From assembly GCA_022763925.1 (NCBI GenBank), contig JALERW010000043.1, forward strand, positions 1 through 48,286: a DNA stretch of 48,286 bases, in the 5' to 3' direction. Below are positions 26,100 to 34,865 of the stretch, in pieces. The translations under genes and the position numbers were made by a program. The stretch is from Lachnospiraceae bacterium. GTDB lineage: Bacteria; Bacillota; Clostridia; Lachnospirales; Lachnospiraceae. Positions within the stretch are counted from its first letter, which is position 1. Every line of letters starts with the position of its first letter. The notes under the pieces were generated by a model that worked only from the letters and a program-made list of their open reading frames with translations, was not told where the DNA came from and ran no database searches.

Positions 26100-27281
26100 C
26101 TACAGAGTACCGTTTTTATATTTGGTAAGCAGCTTCTGAATGCGGTCATTGGGATTCAGAAGATTGCTGATGGAAGCATCGTGGTTCAGGGTATCTACGA
26201 TATATGCAATATATTTGCTCATGTCGCAGTTGATATAATAGGGCTTTTCCAGAAGCTCCGGTGTCTGATATACCAGATTGGTGGTCAGGACCCGGGTGAT
26301 ATAGCCTTCTTCATATGCCTTGTCGAATTTCTTCAGACCATTGGTGAAAAGACCAAAGGTGGAGAAGATGAAGATCTTATTTGCCTTTCTTCGCTTGAGC
26401 TCGCTGGCGACCTCCAGAACACTTTCTCCCGAGGAGATCATATCATCGATGATAATCACATCCTTGCCGGTCACATCGGAACCGAGGAATTCGTGTGCTA
26501 CGATGGGGTTGCGGCCGTTGACGATTCTGGTATAATCCCTTCTCTTATAGAACATGCCCATGTCAAGCCCCAGGACGTTGGCAACATATACGGCACGGTT
26601 CATGCCTCCCTCGTCCGGGCTGATGACCATCATATGGTCGCTGTCGATTTTGAGGTCCTTTTCGTTGCGGAGAAGTCCCTTGATGAACTGGTAAGCGGGC
26701 TGAACGGTTTCAAATCCGCTTAAGGGAATGGAGTTCTGAACCCGGGGATCGTGAGCATCAAATGTAATGATATTTTTTACCCCCATATTGGTCAGCTCCT
26801 GAAGTGCGATGGCGCAGTCCAGAGATTCACGGCCGGTGCGCTTATGCTGACGGCTCTCATACAGGAACGGCATGATAACAGTCAGGCTTTTGGCCTTTCC
26901 GCCGATCGCTGCGATGACACGCTTCAGATCCTGGTAATGGTCATCCGGAGACATGTGATTGATCTGCCCGCAAAGGGAATAGGTCAGGCTGTAGTTGCAG
27001 ACATCTACGAGGAGATACAGATCATAGCCGCGGACACTTTCCGTCAGTGTGCCTTTGGCTTCACCGCTTCCGAAACGGGGGACCTTGGCTCCGATAATGT
27101 AGCTGTCTCGCTGATAACCTTCAAAAGCGATGTTGGACTGATGTTCATTCTCTCTGGTGTTTCTCCATTCCACAAGGTATTTGTCTACCTTTTCGCCCAG
27201 CTCCCTGCAGCTTGCAAGGGGGATAATACCGAGCTTCCCAACGGGAATGGTTTCCAGATTTCTGGTTTCTTCGTTAGACAT
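26100..27281 (-). CDS. prs: Ribose-phosphate pyrophosphokinase (PRPP synthetase), long form
   Basis: A 393-residue protein. The PRPP-binding signature DVIIIDDMISSGES, the FDAHDPRVQ metal-site block, PFLYESRQHKRTGRES and SPDEGGMNRA are all present. The enzyme transfers pyrophosphate from ATP to ribose 5-phosphate for nucleotide, histidine and tryptophan synthesis. It is about 75 residues longer than classical Prs (about 315): extra residues are at the N-terminus and in a C-terminal extension after the Rossmann core. Related Clostridia carry similar long forms, so it is probably functional. GGAGGAAAGCC precedes the ATG on the minus strand. Confidence 0.92.
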   Translation of the reverse strand: MSNEETRNLETIPVGKLGIIPLASCRELGEKVDKYLVEWRNTRENEHQSNIAFEGYQRDSYIIGAKVPRFGSGEAKGTLTESVRGYDLYLLVDVCNYSLTYSLCGQINHMSPDDHYQDLKRVIAAIGGKAKSLTVIMPFLYESRQHKRTGRESLDCAIALQELTNMGVKNIITFDAHDPRVQNSIPLSGFETVQPAYQFIKGLLRNEKDLKIDSDHMMVISPDEGGMNRAVYVANVLGLDMGMFYKRRDYTRIVNGRNPIVAHEFLGSDVTGKDVIIIDDMISSGESVLEVASELKRRKANKIFIFSTFGLFTNGLKKFDKAYEEGYITRVLTTNLVYQTPELLEKPYYINCDMSKYIAYIVDTLNHDASISNLLNPNDRIQKLLTKYKNGTL

Positions 27282-27387
27282 TGGCTTTCCTCCATGATGG
27301 TATTGAATATTGTATCAATATAGACTCTCCGACAGCTACATTTATATCATTAACGCGGCTGACAGTCAAGTGTTTTGCCGGGGAAAC

Positions 27388-28389
27388 TCATTTCTTTTTG
27401 GACGTCCGGCTGAGAATTTTTTTCCGCAGGCGAATATCCTCTCCGTACAGTTTCAGCATCGTATAATTGCTGGATATCCGGGAAAAAATCCGCTCGGAAT
27501 AGGTGCTCATGAAATGCTCCGGTGTCAGATTGGTGGAGATTACCGTGGGCTTTTTCCTCAGGAGCCGTTCATTCACCAGAAGGAACAGCTGCGAGGACAC
27601 AAAGGCATTTACCAGCTCGGTTCCCAGATCATCGATGATCAGCAGGTCACATTCAAAGATGTGGCGGTAAAGATCAGAGCCCTCCTCTGCCCGGGAGAAA
27701 TTCCGCCGGGAGAACTGTTCGAACAGCTGGCTGGAAGAAAAGTAAAGCACGGACCAGGAGGAGTCCAGAAGCTCTCTGGCGATGCAGTTGATAAGAAAGG
27801 TCTTTCCTATGCCGGTGCTGCCGTACAGAAACAGGTTGGAATATTCGCGGCCGAAATTGCGGACAAAGCCCTGGGCCGCCCGCAGGGCAGTTCTGGCCAG
27901 AGCAAGAGAGCTGCATCCGGTATCCGGATCCATTACCCGGTCAGAATAATAGTCTTCCCGGAAGGCTGCAAAATTCTCCTCTTTCAGGATATCCCGCAGA
28001 TTGGACTGGGCATACAGTAGATCGATCTCTGCCTGCCGAAAACAGTGGCATTTTTGATTCCCGACATAACCGGTGTCCCTGCAGTCCGGGCAGAAATAGA
28101 CCGGATCCAGATAATCCTCCGGAAAACCGGCGGACACAAGGAGCCGGGCACGCTCTTTGGAAAGCCGGGCAAGCTGCTCCTTCAGCCGGCTCAGTGCAGC
28201 ATCATCGCCGTCCAGAAGGCGGCGGGCGCTGGAAACACTCAGAGCTGCCGTTTCCTCGTCGATCTTCTGTATCCGGGGAATCCGATCATATATTGTTTGG
28301 CGTCGGTCGGCCATAGTCAGACGGGTGTCTGCCTGCCTTCGGCTGTATTCTCTCATGATAGTATCATACTGTTCATTGCTTAAAGCCAT
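27388..28389 (-). CDS. DnaC/DnaI-like ATP-binding helicase-loader protein
   Basis: A 333-residue AAA+ protein. The N-terminal half ends in a zinc-binding cluster, CPDCRDTGYVGNQKCHC (about residues 99-116), as in Bacillus DnaI. The C-terminal half has Walker A GSTGIGKT (near 192) and Walker B LLIIDDLG, with sensor residues in STNLTPEHF. DnaI/DnaC proteins place the replicative helicase on single-stranded DNA during initiation or restart. The gene lies 75 bases downstream of the DnaD-like gene on the same strand, so the two probably form an operon for helicase loading. Confidence 0.92.
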   Translation of the reverse strand: MALSNEQYDTIMREYSRRQADTRLTMADRRQTIYDRIPRIQKIDEETAALSVSSARRLLDGDDAALSRLKEQLARLSKERARLLVSAGFPEDYLDPVYFCPDCRDTGYVGNQKCHCFRQAEIDLLYAQSNLRDILKEENFAAFREDYYSDRVMDPDTGCSSLALARTALRAAQGFVRNFGREYSNLFLYGSTGIGKTFLINCIARELLDSSWSVLYFSSSQLFEQFSRRNFSRAEEGSDLYRHIFECDLLIIDDLGTELVNAFVSSQLFLLVNERLLRKKPTVISTNLTPEHFMSTYSERIFSRISSNYTMLKLYGEDIRLRKKILSRTSKKK

Positions 28390-28421
28390 GGAAACGTCCC
28401 TCTCCTTCGGCGGCTGCCTGT

Positions 28422-29465
28422 CTACTGAATGTTCAGCAGCCTGCGTTCCAGATCCTTGAAATCGTACGTGCGCTGATCAAAATTGTTAAACTTGTTCCTG
28501 GTGTCCGAAGCCTTGGGCGCGGCCGGCTTTCTGGACTGCTGGTAGGATTCGTCCAGCTTCTGAATATCCGATGGATGCTTGACGCCCTGCTTTTTCCAGC
28601 TGGAGAGGATCTTATCGGCGTATTCAAAGGAAGGCTGATGGATCTGCAGCATGGTCTTCTCGCAGGCCTGAGTAATGATCTCGATGGTAAAACCGTATTC
28701 GGATGTCCATTTCTTTATGTAGGCGAGCTCTGAGGCCACCGGGTTTCGGCCCTTGATTCCAAAGCTCTTTAAAACAGAAAATACATATTTATTATACTGG
28801 CTGGTGATTTCCTGTGCCTGCTCCACCGTGGTGATATGCTCCTCATGCCATGCAAGGGCAACGGTCTCAATGTAGCGGATGCTTTTGCTGCCGCGGGATA
28901 CACAGTATTCCACCAGGTATTCGATGAGCTCCGAGGAAAAATGAAGTTCATCATAGATATACAGGATGGTGTTGATATGAGTACTCCCCAGCGTGCGTCC
29001 GAGATACTGCTCCACAATAAAAAGCAGCTGCTGGATGTTCTCCTGCTGCTGAAGCTCTTCCAGACGTTCCCGGGACAGATTTTTTCGTCCGGAGGACCTG
29101 GCAGATGCCGGAGAAGGCGCAGGAGTGGAAGATTCTGCTTCAGGCACAGCTGCGGGAACGGAAGCGGGCACAGAGGGAGTTTTCATGCAGATGCCGGTGA
29201 TTGTTCGATCAGGACCGGCTTCCAGCACAAGAAGACCCTGCTTCTCCCAGTATTTCAAAGCACGGCAGATATCCTTCTCTGTGTTGTTGAAAAGGTCGGC
29301 AAGGGCGCTGACAGACAGGTCCCGGTCACCATGCTCAAGACAGCGGAGAAGATACAGATAAATTTTTACAAATTCGCCGTTCGAAGACGGCATGTAATAA
29401 TCAATAAACGCATTGGGGACACAGGTTGTACCTGACCCGGAAGAACTGTGCAGACGTATAGCCAT
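28422..29465 (-). CDS. DnaD-domain replication initiation protein
   Basis: A protein of 347 residues. The N-terminal winged-helix region (about residues 20-90; VKIYLYLLRCL and LSVSALADLF) is followed by an Ala/Pro/Ser-rich linker (about 95-125). The C-terminal half has two DnaD-like helical blocks, including YIKKWTSEYGFTIEIITQAC and FEYADKILSSWKKQGV, the conserved YxxxIxxxW-type motif. DnaD/DnaB proteins bridge DnaA-bound DNA and the helicase loader, which is encoded just downstream. I use the ATG at 29465 after AAGGTGAGAGTA; a GTG six codons earlier is possible. Confidence 0.88.
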   Translation of the reverse strand: MAIRLHSSSGSGTTCVPNAFIDYYMPSSNGEFVKIYLYLLRCLEHGDRDLSVSALADLFNNTEKDICRALKYWEKQGLLVLEAGPDRTITGICMKTPSVPASVPAAVPEAESSTPAPSPASARSSGRKNLSRERLEELQQQENIQQLLFIVEQYLGRTLGSTHINTILYIYDELHFSSELIEYLVEYCVSRGSKSIRYIETVALAWHEEHITTVEQAQEITSQYNKYVFSVLKSFGIKGRNPVASELAYIKKWTSEYGFTIEIITQACEKTMLQIHQPSFEYADKILSSWKKQGVKHPSDIQKLDESYQQSRKPAAPKASDTRNKFNNFDQRTYDFKDLERRLLNIQ

Positions 29466-29605
29466 TACTCTCACCTTTTCCACATAAATGTCCCGTTTGG
29501 CTGCTTTATGCAGGCATGTACCTTCCGGTACGGGACGGCGGTATGTTACGGACTCTCTTTGAGCGGCGGTGTTCAGAGGGCAACGCTGCCGCTGATGTAT
29601 TAGGA

Positions 29606-29614
29606 ATTATAGCA
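29606..29614 (-). promoter_or_regulatory. Extended -10 promoter of the dnaD-dnaI operon
   Basis: TGCTATAAT on the minus strand, 140 bases before the ATG. No convincing -35 is visible, which is common for extended -10 promoters. Confidence 0.5.
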
Positions 29615-29679
29615 CAGGTTTCCCAAAAAGAGAATAGGATTTTGGAAGGGGAGAAAAAACCGGAAAATGGTATAAAGAA

Positions 29680-29706
29680 TGTGGAAAATGTGGGAAATGT
29701 GGATAA
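29680..29706. repeat. Three head-to-tail DnaA-box-like 9-mers
   Basis: TGTGGAAAA (29680-29688), TGTGGGAAA (29689-29697) and TGTGGATAA (29698-29706) follow each other without gap. The last is the exact complement of the consensus DnaA box TTATCCACA and the first is the common TTTTCCACA variant. They lie about 70 bases upstream of the promoter of dnaD-dnaI. Another TTTTCCACA is at 29476-29484. The rest of the interval 29485-29874 has no credible gene. Confidence 0.7.
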
Positions 29707-29806
29707 TTGGAAAGCTTCTATCCGGTCAGAAGAGTGAAAAAGCTCGTATTATAGGGGAATAGGGCGAAAAAAGTCATAAGGAAGGAAAAACTGTTATGTA
29801 AACGGG

Positions 29807-29874
29807 TCATCCACAAAAAAATCCACATGCTTATCTGCCGATTATGTTGATAAGCATGTGGATAATGTGGATAA
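29807..29874 (-). terminator. murC terminator built from DnaA-box-like sequence
   Basis: Reading the minus strand, the bases after the murC stop are two tandem TTATCCACA boxes (29874-29866 and 29865-29857). A perfect 15-bp stem follows, ATCCACATGCTTATC (29821-29835) against GATAAGCATGTGGAT (29849-29863), then seven T on the minus strand (29820-29814). It is a strong intrinsic terminator for murC that overlaps DnaA boxes; TCATCCACA at 29807-29815 is a further near-match. Confidence 0.8.
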
Positions 29875-31254
29875 CTATTCTTTTAAAAGGTTTTCGCCAA
29901 TATTTACAACGTCTCCGGCGCCCATAGTTATCAACAAATCACCGGGGACACAATTTTTTTTGAGAAAATCCTGAATTTTTTCAAAGGAGGGAAGATACCA
30001 GGCTTCCCGGCCCAGCTTCTGAATCTCCTGCTGCAGTGTTTCGGAACTGATCCCCAGGGTATCGGTTTCCCGTGCGGCGTAAATATCAGCCAGAACGACT
30101 TTGTCAGCCATGGAAAGGGACCGGGCGAATTCCGGAAGAAAAGCCTTTGTTCTGGTATAGGTATGGGGCTGGAACACGCACCAGATGGTTTTGTGTGGGT
30201 AATTGCGGGCAGCAGTGAGCGTTGCGGCTATCTCCGTGGGGTGGTGTGCATAGTCGTCGATGACGGTAACACCCTGGAACATTCCCTTATACTGAAAACG
30301 CCGGTCCGTTCCTTCAAAGGCCAGCAGCCCTTTTCGGATCGTCTCTTCCGGAACCTCCAGACGCTCGCAGAGCGCGATGACGGCCAGCGCATTGCATACA
30401 TTATGAATGCCGGGAACCTTCAGGGAAAAGATGCCTGCCTTTTTCTGATCCTTTACAAGGGTAAAGGTCGGATGGCCGTATGCATCATAGGAAATGTCAG
30501 AAGCGCTGTACATGGCATTTGCATGCAGTCCAAAGGTAATGATTCCGGCATCAATGCCTTCCGTAATTTCCTGATAATCCAAAATGTCCGCATTGATAAT
30601 AACGGCTCCGTCTGCAGCCGTTTTGGCGGCAAAGCGATGGAAGGAGTTTCGGATGTCCGAAAGATCCCGGAAGAAATCCAGATGATCTTCCTCCACATTC
30701 AGAATGATGGAATCTGTGGGTGCAAAATTCAGGAAGCTGTTGGTATATTCACAGGCTTCCGTGACAAACAGGTCGGAGCCGCCCACGCGGATATTTCCGT
30801 GGATGGATTTCAGAATGCCGCCAACGGAAATCGTAGGGTCTGTTCCTGCCAGCATGAGGATTTCCGACAGCATGGAGGTGGTTGTTGTCTTTCCATGCGT
30901 TCCGGCGACAGCAACGGATGTATGGTAGTTGCCCATCATCTGTCCCAGAAGCTGGGCTCTGGAGAGCATGGGGATTCCCATGGCGCAGGCCCGGGCGTAT
31001 TCCGGATTATCCGGATGAATGGCTGCCGTATAAACAACCGCATCAATATCATTGGTGATATTTTCCTCGCGCTGACCGTAGCGGATCAGGCAGCCGATGG
31101 CCTCCAGCTGCTCGGTGAGAGGAGAACGTTTGGAATCAGAGCCGGAAATTGTGAAACCTTCTTTCCGGAGAATCTGTGCAAGACCGCTCATGCTGATTCC
31201 TCCGATGCCGATAAAATGAATGTGAATAGGTTTATCAAAATGAATCTGAAACAT
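29875..31254 (-). CDS. murC: UDP-N-acetylmuramate--L-alanine ligase
   Basis: MurC adds L-alanine to UDP-N-acetylmuramic acid in the cytoplasm, the first peptide step of peptidoglycan synthesis. The 459-residue protein has the N-terminal IHFIGIGGISMSGLA nucleotide fold, the ATP loop AVAGTHGKTTTT near residue 115, NVEEDHLD, GIHNVCNALA and DDYAHHPTEI, all as in MurC. I use the ATG at 31254, which follows AGGAAGG by 6 bases; the frame is open 88 codons further upstream, but that part is AT-rich and contains the promoter. It is monocistronic on the minus strand. Confidence 0.97.
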   Translation of the reverse strand: MFQIHFDKPIHIHFIGIGGISMSGLAQILRKEGFTISGSDSKRSPLTEQLEAIGCLIRYGQREENITNDIDAVVYTAAIHPDNPEYARACAMGIPMLSRAQLLGQMMGNYHTSVAVAGTHGKTTTTSMLSEILMLAGTDPTISVGGILKSIHGNIRVGGSDLFVTEACEYTNSFLNFAPTDSIILNVEEDHLDFFRDLSDIRNSFHRFAAKTAADGAVIINADILDYQEITEGIDAGIITFGLHANAMYSASDISYDAYGHPTFTLVKDQKKAGIFSLKVPGIHNVCNALAVIALCERLEVPEETIRKGLLAFEGTDRRFQYKGMFQGVTVIDDYAHHPTEIAATLTAARNYPHKTIWCVFQPHTYTRTKAFLPEFARSLSMADKVVLADIYAARETDTLGISSETLQQEIQKLGREAWYLPSFEKIQDFLKKNCVPGDLLITMGAGDVVNIGENLLKE

Positions 31255-31294
31255 ATAAATCCTTCCTGTTCTATATATATGTAATGTTTTCCTA

Positions 31295-31322
31295 ATTATA
31301 GCATACTGCCGGGGATTGCCAA
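31295..31322 (-). promoter_or_regulatory. Promoter of murC
   Basis: On the minus strand TTGGCA (31322-31317), 16 bases, TATAAT (31300-31295), with TGC just before the -10 giving an extended -10. It lies 41 bases before the start. The AT-rich interval 31323-31547 between this and the glgC promoter shows no gene. Confidence 0.7.
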
Positions 31323-31547
31323 GAGATTTCTTGCGGGGGGTGCCGGAAGATGCCGGAGAAAAATAAATGGGAAAAAAAGGAGGAAAAAGTTGAATATTGT
31401 AGAAAGTGTAAGAAAAAAGGTTTAAAACAATTTTAAAACTATGCAAAATGTAAGTAAAGAAAATCCTGCCATTTTTGATGATGGAGGAAAAATACGGCAT
31501 AATGTAATAAAAACACAAATATTTAGAGAAAAAAATTGTAAAATATG

Positions 31548-31576
31548 TTCACTTATCAAAATCAATATGCTATAAT
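31548..31576 (+). promoter_or_regulatory. Promoter of glgC-glgD
   Basis: TTCACT (31548-31553), 17 bases, TATAAT (31571-31576) with an extended TGC. It starts 34 bases before the GTG of glgC. Confidence 0.7.
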
Positions 31577-31609
31577 AGCATCAGAACTACAACTACAAGA
31601 GGTGATAGC

Positions 31610-32884
31610 GTGATTAAGAAGGAAATGATAGCGATGCTCCTTGCCGGTGGACAGGGCAGCAGACTGGGAGTTCTCACTTCCAAGGTGGCCAAGCCGGCAG
31701 TGGCTTTCGGCGGGAAGTACAGAATTATTGATTTTCCACTGAGCAACTGTATCAATTCCGGAGTTGATACCGTGGGAGTTCTTACGCAGTACCAGCCGCT
31801 TCGGCTGAATTCCCATATCGGAATCGGTATTCCGTGGGATCTGGACCGTAATATCGGAGGCGTATCGGTACTTCCGCCGTATGAGAAGAGTGCCAACAGC
31901 GAATGGTATTCGGGAACGGCAAATGCCATTTATCAGAATCTGGAATATATGGAAAGCTATAATCCGGATTATGTGCTGATTCTTTCCGGCGACCATATCT
32001 ATAAGATGGATTATGAGGTAATGCTGGATTATCACAAGGCCAATCAGGCGGATGTTACGATTGCAGCCATGCCGGTTCCGATCGAGGAGGCAAGCCGGTT
32101 CGGAATTGTAATCACGGATGATGACGGAAGGATTCAGGAGTTTGAGGAGAAGCCGGAGCATCCGAGAAGCAATCTGGCTTCTATGGGAATCTATATTTTC
32201 TCCTGGCCGGTACTGAAGGAAGCCCTGATTGCAAATGCGCATGTCCCGGGCTGTGACTTTGGAAAGCATGTGATTCCGTACTGCCATGAGAAGAAGCAGC
32301 GTCTGTTTGCTTACGAGTACAACGGTTACTGGAAGGATGTCGGAACACTGGGCTCTTACTGGGAAGCCAATATGGAGCTGATCGATATTATTCCGGAGTT
32401 TAATCTTTACGAAGAATTCTGGAAGATCTATACAAAGAGTGAGATTATCCCGCCGCAGTATATTTCGGAGGATGCAGTGATCGACCGGAGTATTATCGGT
32501 GAGGGTACGGATGTATATGGAGAGGTACATAATTCGGTGATCGGATGCGGTGTTACCATAGGAAAGGGAACCATTGTCCGTGATTCCATTATCATGCAGA
32601 ATACCACGATCGGAGAGAACTGTGTGATCGACAAGTCCATCATCGCGGAGAAGGTTACCGTGGGAGACGGTGTGGTCCTCGGCATCGGTGAGGATATCCC
32701 GAATAAGGAAAAACCGAACATTTACAGCTTTGGGCTTGTGACGATCGGTGACAATACGGTTATACCGCCGAATGTAAAGATCGGAAAGAATACCGCGATC
32801 TGGGGGAAGACCAATGCACAGGATTATCCGGAAGGGGTCCTTGGAAGCGGGGAGACTTTGATTAAGGCAGGTGACGTATTATGA
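31610..32884 (+). CDS. glgC: Glucose-1-phosphate adenylyltransferase
   Basis: GlgC makes ADP-glucose, the glucosyl donor for glycogen. The 424-residue protein has the nucleotidyltransferase loop [20 protein letters not shown] with the catalytic arginine and lysines, [21 protein letters not shown] with the metal-binding Asp, FEEKP, and a C-terminal left-handed beta-helix of repeats such as [13 protein letters not shown]. The start is GTG after AGAGGTGATAGC; an in-frame ATG five codons on is an alternative. It overlaps glgD by the 4-base ATGA, so the two are coupled. Confidence 0.96.
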   Translation: MIKKEMIAMLLAGGQGSRLGVLTSKVAKPAVAFGGKYRIIDFPLSNCINSGVDTVGVLTQYQPLRLNSHIGIGIPWDLDRNIGGVSVLPPYEKSANSEWYSGTANAIYQNLEYMESYNPDYVLILSGDHIYKMDYEVMLDYHKANQADVTIAAMPVPIEEASRFGIVITDDDGRIQEFEEKPEHPRSNLASMGIYIFSWPVLKEALIANAHVPGCDFGKHVIPYCHEKKQRLFAYEYNGYWKDVGTLGSYWEANMELIDIIPEFNLYEEFWKIYTKSEIIPPQYISEDAVIDRSIIGEGTDVYGEVHNSVIGCGVTIGKGTIVRDSIIMQNTTIGENCVIDKSIIAEKVTVGDGVVLGIGEDIPNKEKPNIYSFGLVTIGDNTVIPPNVKIGKNTAIWGKTNAQDYPEGVLGSGETLIKAGDVL

Positions 32885-33999
32885 GAGCAGTAGGTATCAT
32901 TTTAGCAGGCGGAAATAATAACAGAATGCGTGAGCTTTCCAATAAGCGTGCAATCGCTGCCATGCCGGTTGCCGGAAGCTATCGGAGCATTGACTTTGCA
33001 CTCAGCAATATGTCCAATTCACATATTCAGAAAGTAGCAGTTCTGACACAGTATAATTCCAGATCCCTTCATGAACATCTGAGCTCATCCAAATGGTGGG
33101 ATTTTGGAAGAAAGCAGGGGGGATTATTTACCTTCACGCCCACAATCACCGCGGACAACAGCTTCTGGTATCGGGGAACGGCGGATGCCATTTATCAGAA
33201 TCTGGATTTCCTGAAGAAGAGCCACGAGCCCTATGTTGTCATTGCGTCCGGTGACTGTATCTATAAAATGGATTACAACAAGGTGCTGGAATATCATATT
33301 TCCAAGAAAGCAGATATTACAGTCGTATATAAGGAGCTGCCTCCGGGAGAGGATGCCACCCGCTTCGGCACCCTGAAGATGGATGATGACGGCAGAATCC
33401 AGGAGTTTGAAGAAAAGCCGATGGTGGCAACGAGCAATAATATTTCCACAGGCATCTATGTGATCAGGCGCCGTCAGCTCATTGAGCTGATCGAGAAGAG
33501 CGCTACGGAAGAACGCCATGACTTTGTAAAGGATATTCTGATCCGCTACAAAGGCCTGAAACGGATTTACGGATATCGTATGGATTCCTACTGGAGCAAC
33601 ATTTCCACCGTGGAGTCCTACTATAAGACAAATATGGATTTCCTGAAAAAGGATGTCCGTGATTACTTCTTCAAGCAGTATCCGGATGTGTACTCCAAGA
33701 TTGACGATCTGCCGCCGGCTAAATATAATCCGGGCGCGAATGTGAAGAACAGCCTGATTTCCAGCGGCTGTATCATTAACGGAACCGTTGAGAATTCGAT
33801 TATCTTCAAGAAATCGTTTATTGGAAATAACTGCGTGATTAAGAATTCCATTATTCTTAATGATGTATATATCGGGGACAATACCTGTATCGAAAACTGT
33901 ATTGTGGAGAGCAGAGATACGATCCGTGCAAATTCCTGCTATAAGGGCGAGGAGGATATCCGGATCGTTGTGGAGAAGAATGACCGCTATATAATCTGA
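32881..33999 (+). CDS. glgD: GlgD, regulatory/non-catalytic partner of GlgC
   Basis: A 372-residue paralogue of GlgC. The loop reads [20 protein letters not shown] instead of GGxGxRL...KP, so the phosphate-binding residues of an active pyrophosphorylase are partly lost; the [10 protein letters not shown] and FEEKPM blocks and the C-terminal beta-helix remain. In Bacillus and Clostridia GlgC-GlgD form a hetero-tetramer with GlgD tuning activity. It overlaps glgC by 4 bases and is followed 32 bases later by spoVG. Other glycogen genes are not in the window. Confidence 0.95.
   Translation: MRAVGIILAGGNNNRMRELSNKRAIAAMPVAGSYRSIDFALSNMSNSHIQKVAVLTQYNSRSLHEHLSSSKWWDFGRKQGGLFTFTPTITADNSFWYRGTADAIYQNLDFLKKSHEPYVVIASGDCIYKMDYNKVLEYHISKKADITVVYKELPPGEDATRFGTLKMDDDGRIQEFEEKPMVATSNNISTGIYVIRRRQLIELIEKSATEERHDFVKDILIRYKGLKRIYGYRMDSYWSNISTVESYYKTNMDFLKKDVRDYFFKQYPDVYSKIDDLPPAKYNPGANVKNSLISSGCIINGTVENSIIFKKSFIGNNCVIKNSIILNDVYIGDNTCIENCIVESRDTIRANSCYKGEEDIRIVVEKNDRYII
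33968..33995 (+). promoter_or_regulatory. Candidate internal promoter for spoVG
   Basis: TTGTGG (33968-33973), 16 bases, TATAAT (33990-33995) within the end of glgD, 36 bases before the spoVG start. I looked for the sigma-H pattern known upstream of Bacillus spoVG and did not find it at proper spacing. Confidence 0.5.
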
Positions 34000-34031
34000 C
34001 AGAATTTATAGACAAAGGGGGGATAATTCGA

Positions 34032-34310
34032 ATGCAGATTACAGACGTTCGGGTTAGAAAAGTTGCAAAAGAAGGCAAAATGAAAGCAGTGGTATCCATC
34101 ACTCTGGACGACGAGTTTGTAGTGCATGACATAAAGGTAATTGAAGGGGAGAAGGGCCTGTTTATCGCTATGCCCAGCAGAAAAGCGTCCGACGGAGAGT
34201 ACAGGGATATTGCGCATCCGATTAATTCCGGCACGAGAGAAAGGATACAGCAGATCATTCTGGAAAAGTATGAAGCTGCCTTAACCGAGGCGGAGGAAGA
34301 AGAGGCGTAG
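34032..34310 (+). CDS. spoVG: SpoVG family regulatory protein
   Basis: A 92-residue protein starting [11 protein letters not shown] and containing [22 protein letters not shown] and [14 protein letters not shown], which is diagnostic of SpoVG. In Bacillus and relatives SpoVG is a small DNA- and RNA-binding regulator that affects sporulation septation, capsule and virulence factors. The acidic tail (EAEEEEA) is variable in the family. A strong AAAGGGGGGATAATTCGA site precedes the ATG. It is expected to be transcribed both from the glg operon and from its own promoter. Confidence 0.96.
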   Translation: MQITDVRVRKVAKEGKMKAVVSITLDDEFVVHDIKVIEGEKGLFIAMPSRKASDGEYRDIAHPINSGTRERIQQIILEKYEAALTEAEEEEA

Positions 34311-34334
34311 AAAAAGCAACAGGAATTTTAGTGG

Positions 34335-34368
34335 AAGGCGCGGCCCGGGAAGGGGCGGCGCCTTCTTT
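34335..34368 (+). terminator. Probable terminator after spoVG
   Basis: AAGGCGC (34335-34341) pairs with GCGCCTT (34358-34364) followed by a short CTTTC. The U-tract is weak. Confidence 0.5.
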
Positions 34369-34403
34369 CGTACGGCAATAATGCATAAAAAAGAAGGAGA
34401 AAA

Positions 34404-34802
34404 ATGATGTTTGCTGATAACCTGCTTCAATTGCGCAAAATGAATCATATGTCCCAGGAGGAACTGGCAGAAAAGGTGAATGTGTCCCGACAGACGCTGT
34501 CAAAATGGGAGACAGGGGAGTCTGTACCGGATATCGAAAAATGTAAGCTTCTGGCGGAAATCTTCCGTGTGACGCTGGATGATCTGGTCAGGTATGAGAG
34601 CACGGTGGACGGCCTTGGAGTTCCGCCAAGGGGAAAGCATGCCTTTGGCCTGGTAACCGTAGGGGATAAGGGTCAGATCGTCATTCCGGCAAAGGCACGC
34701 AGGATCTTCAACATTCAGGCGGGAGATCAGCTGCTTGTTCTGGGGGATGAAGAGCAGGGGCTGGCGATCATAAAGGAAGAGGATTTCATAAAGTTGAAAT
34801 AA
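34404..34802 (+). CDS. HTH (XRE-type) and AbrB/SpoVT-type fusion regulator
   Basis: A 132-residue protein with two DNA-binding modules. Residues 5-62 form a Cro/C1-type helix-turn-helix (MSQEELAEKVNVSRQTLSKW, then GESVPDIEKCKLLAEIF). Residues 78-122 form a swapped-hairpin AbrB domain (GLVTVGDKGQIVIPAKARR, IFNIQAGDQLLVLGD). Each would dimerise, so the protein could read two sites at once or act as a tetramer. AbrB domains govern transition-state genes in sporulating bacteria. It stands alone between spoVG and pth, with an AAGGAG site. Targets are unknown. Confidence 0.88.
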   Translation: MMFADNLLQLRKMNHMSQEELAEKVNVSRQTLSKWETGESVPDIEKCKLLAEIFRVTLDDLVRYESTVDGLGVPPRGKHAFGLVTVGDKGQIVIPAKARRIFNIQAGDQLLVLGDEEQGLAIIKEEDFIKLK

Positions 34803-34809
34803 AAGGTGC

Positions 34810-34838
34810 TTCCCAATTTGGGAATTTCCTGATAAAAT
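34810..34838 (+). promoter_or_regulatory. Candidate promoter with palindrome ahead of pth-mfd
   Basis: TTCCCA (34810-34815), 17 bases, TAAAAT (34833-34838). The -35 is part of a 15-base palindrome TTCCCAA-T-TTGGGAA (34810-34824) that could be an operator, possibly for the fusion regulator encoded just upstream. Confidence 0.45.
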
Positions 34839-34865
34839 ATACAGGCACAGCAGGAGGAAGGCTGT

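Noticed and set aside
31390-31425. An 11-codon TTG-started frame after AAGGAGG upstream of glgC, a possible leader peptide.
   Set aside because: No regulatory codons, no attenuator hairpin, and it precedes the glgC promoter.
31255-31518. Possible 88-residue N-terminal extension of MurC.
   Set aside because: It is not MurC-like, is AT-rich and contains the murC promoter; the ATG at 31254 has a good ribosome site.
33950-34031. Sigma-H promoter upstream of spoVG.
   Set aside because: An AGGATAT and a GAAT are present, but their spacing is several bases too long.
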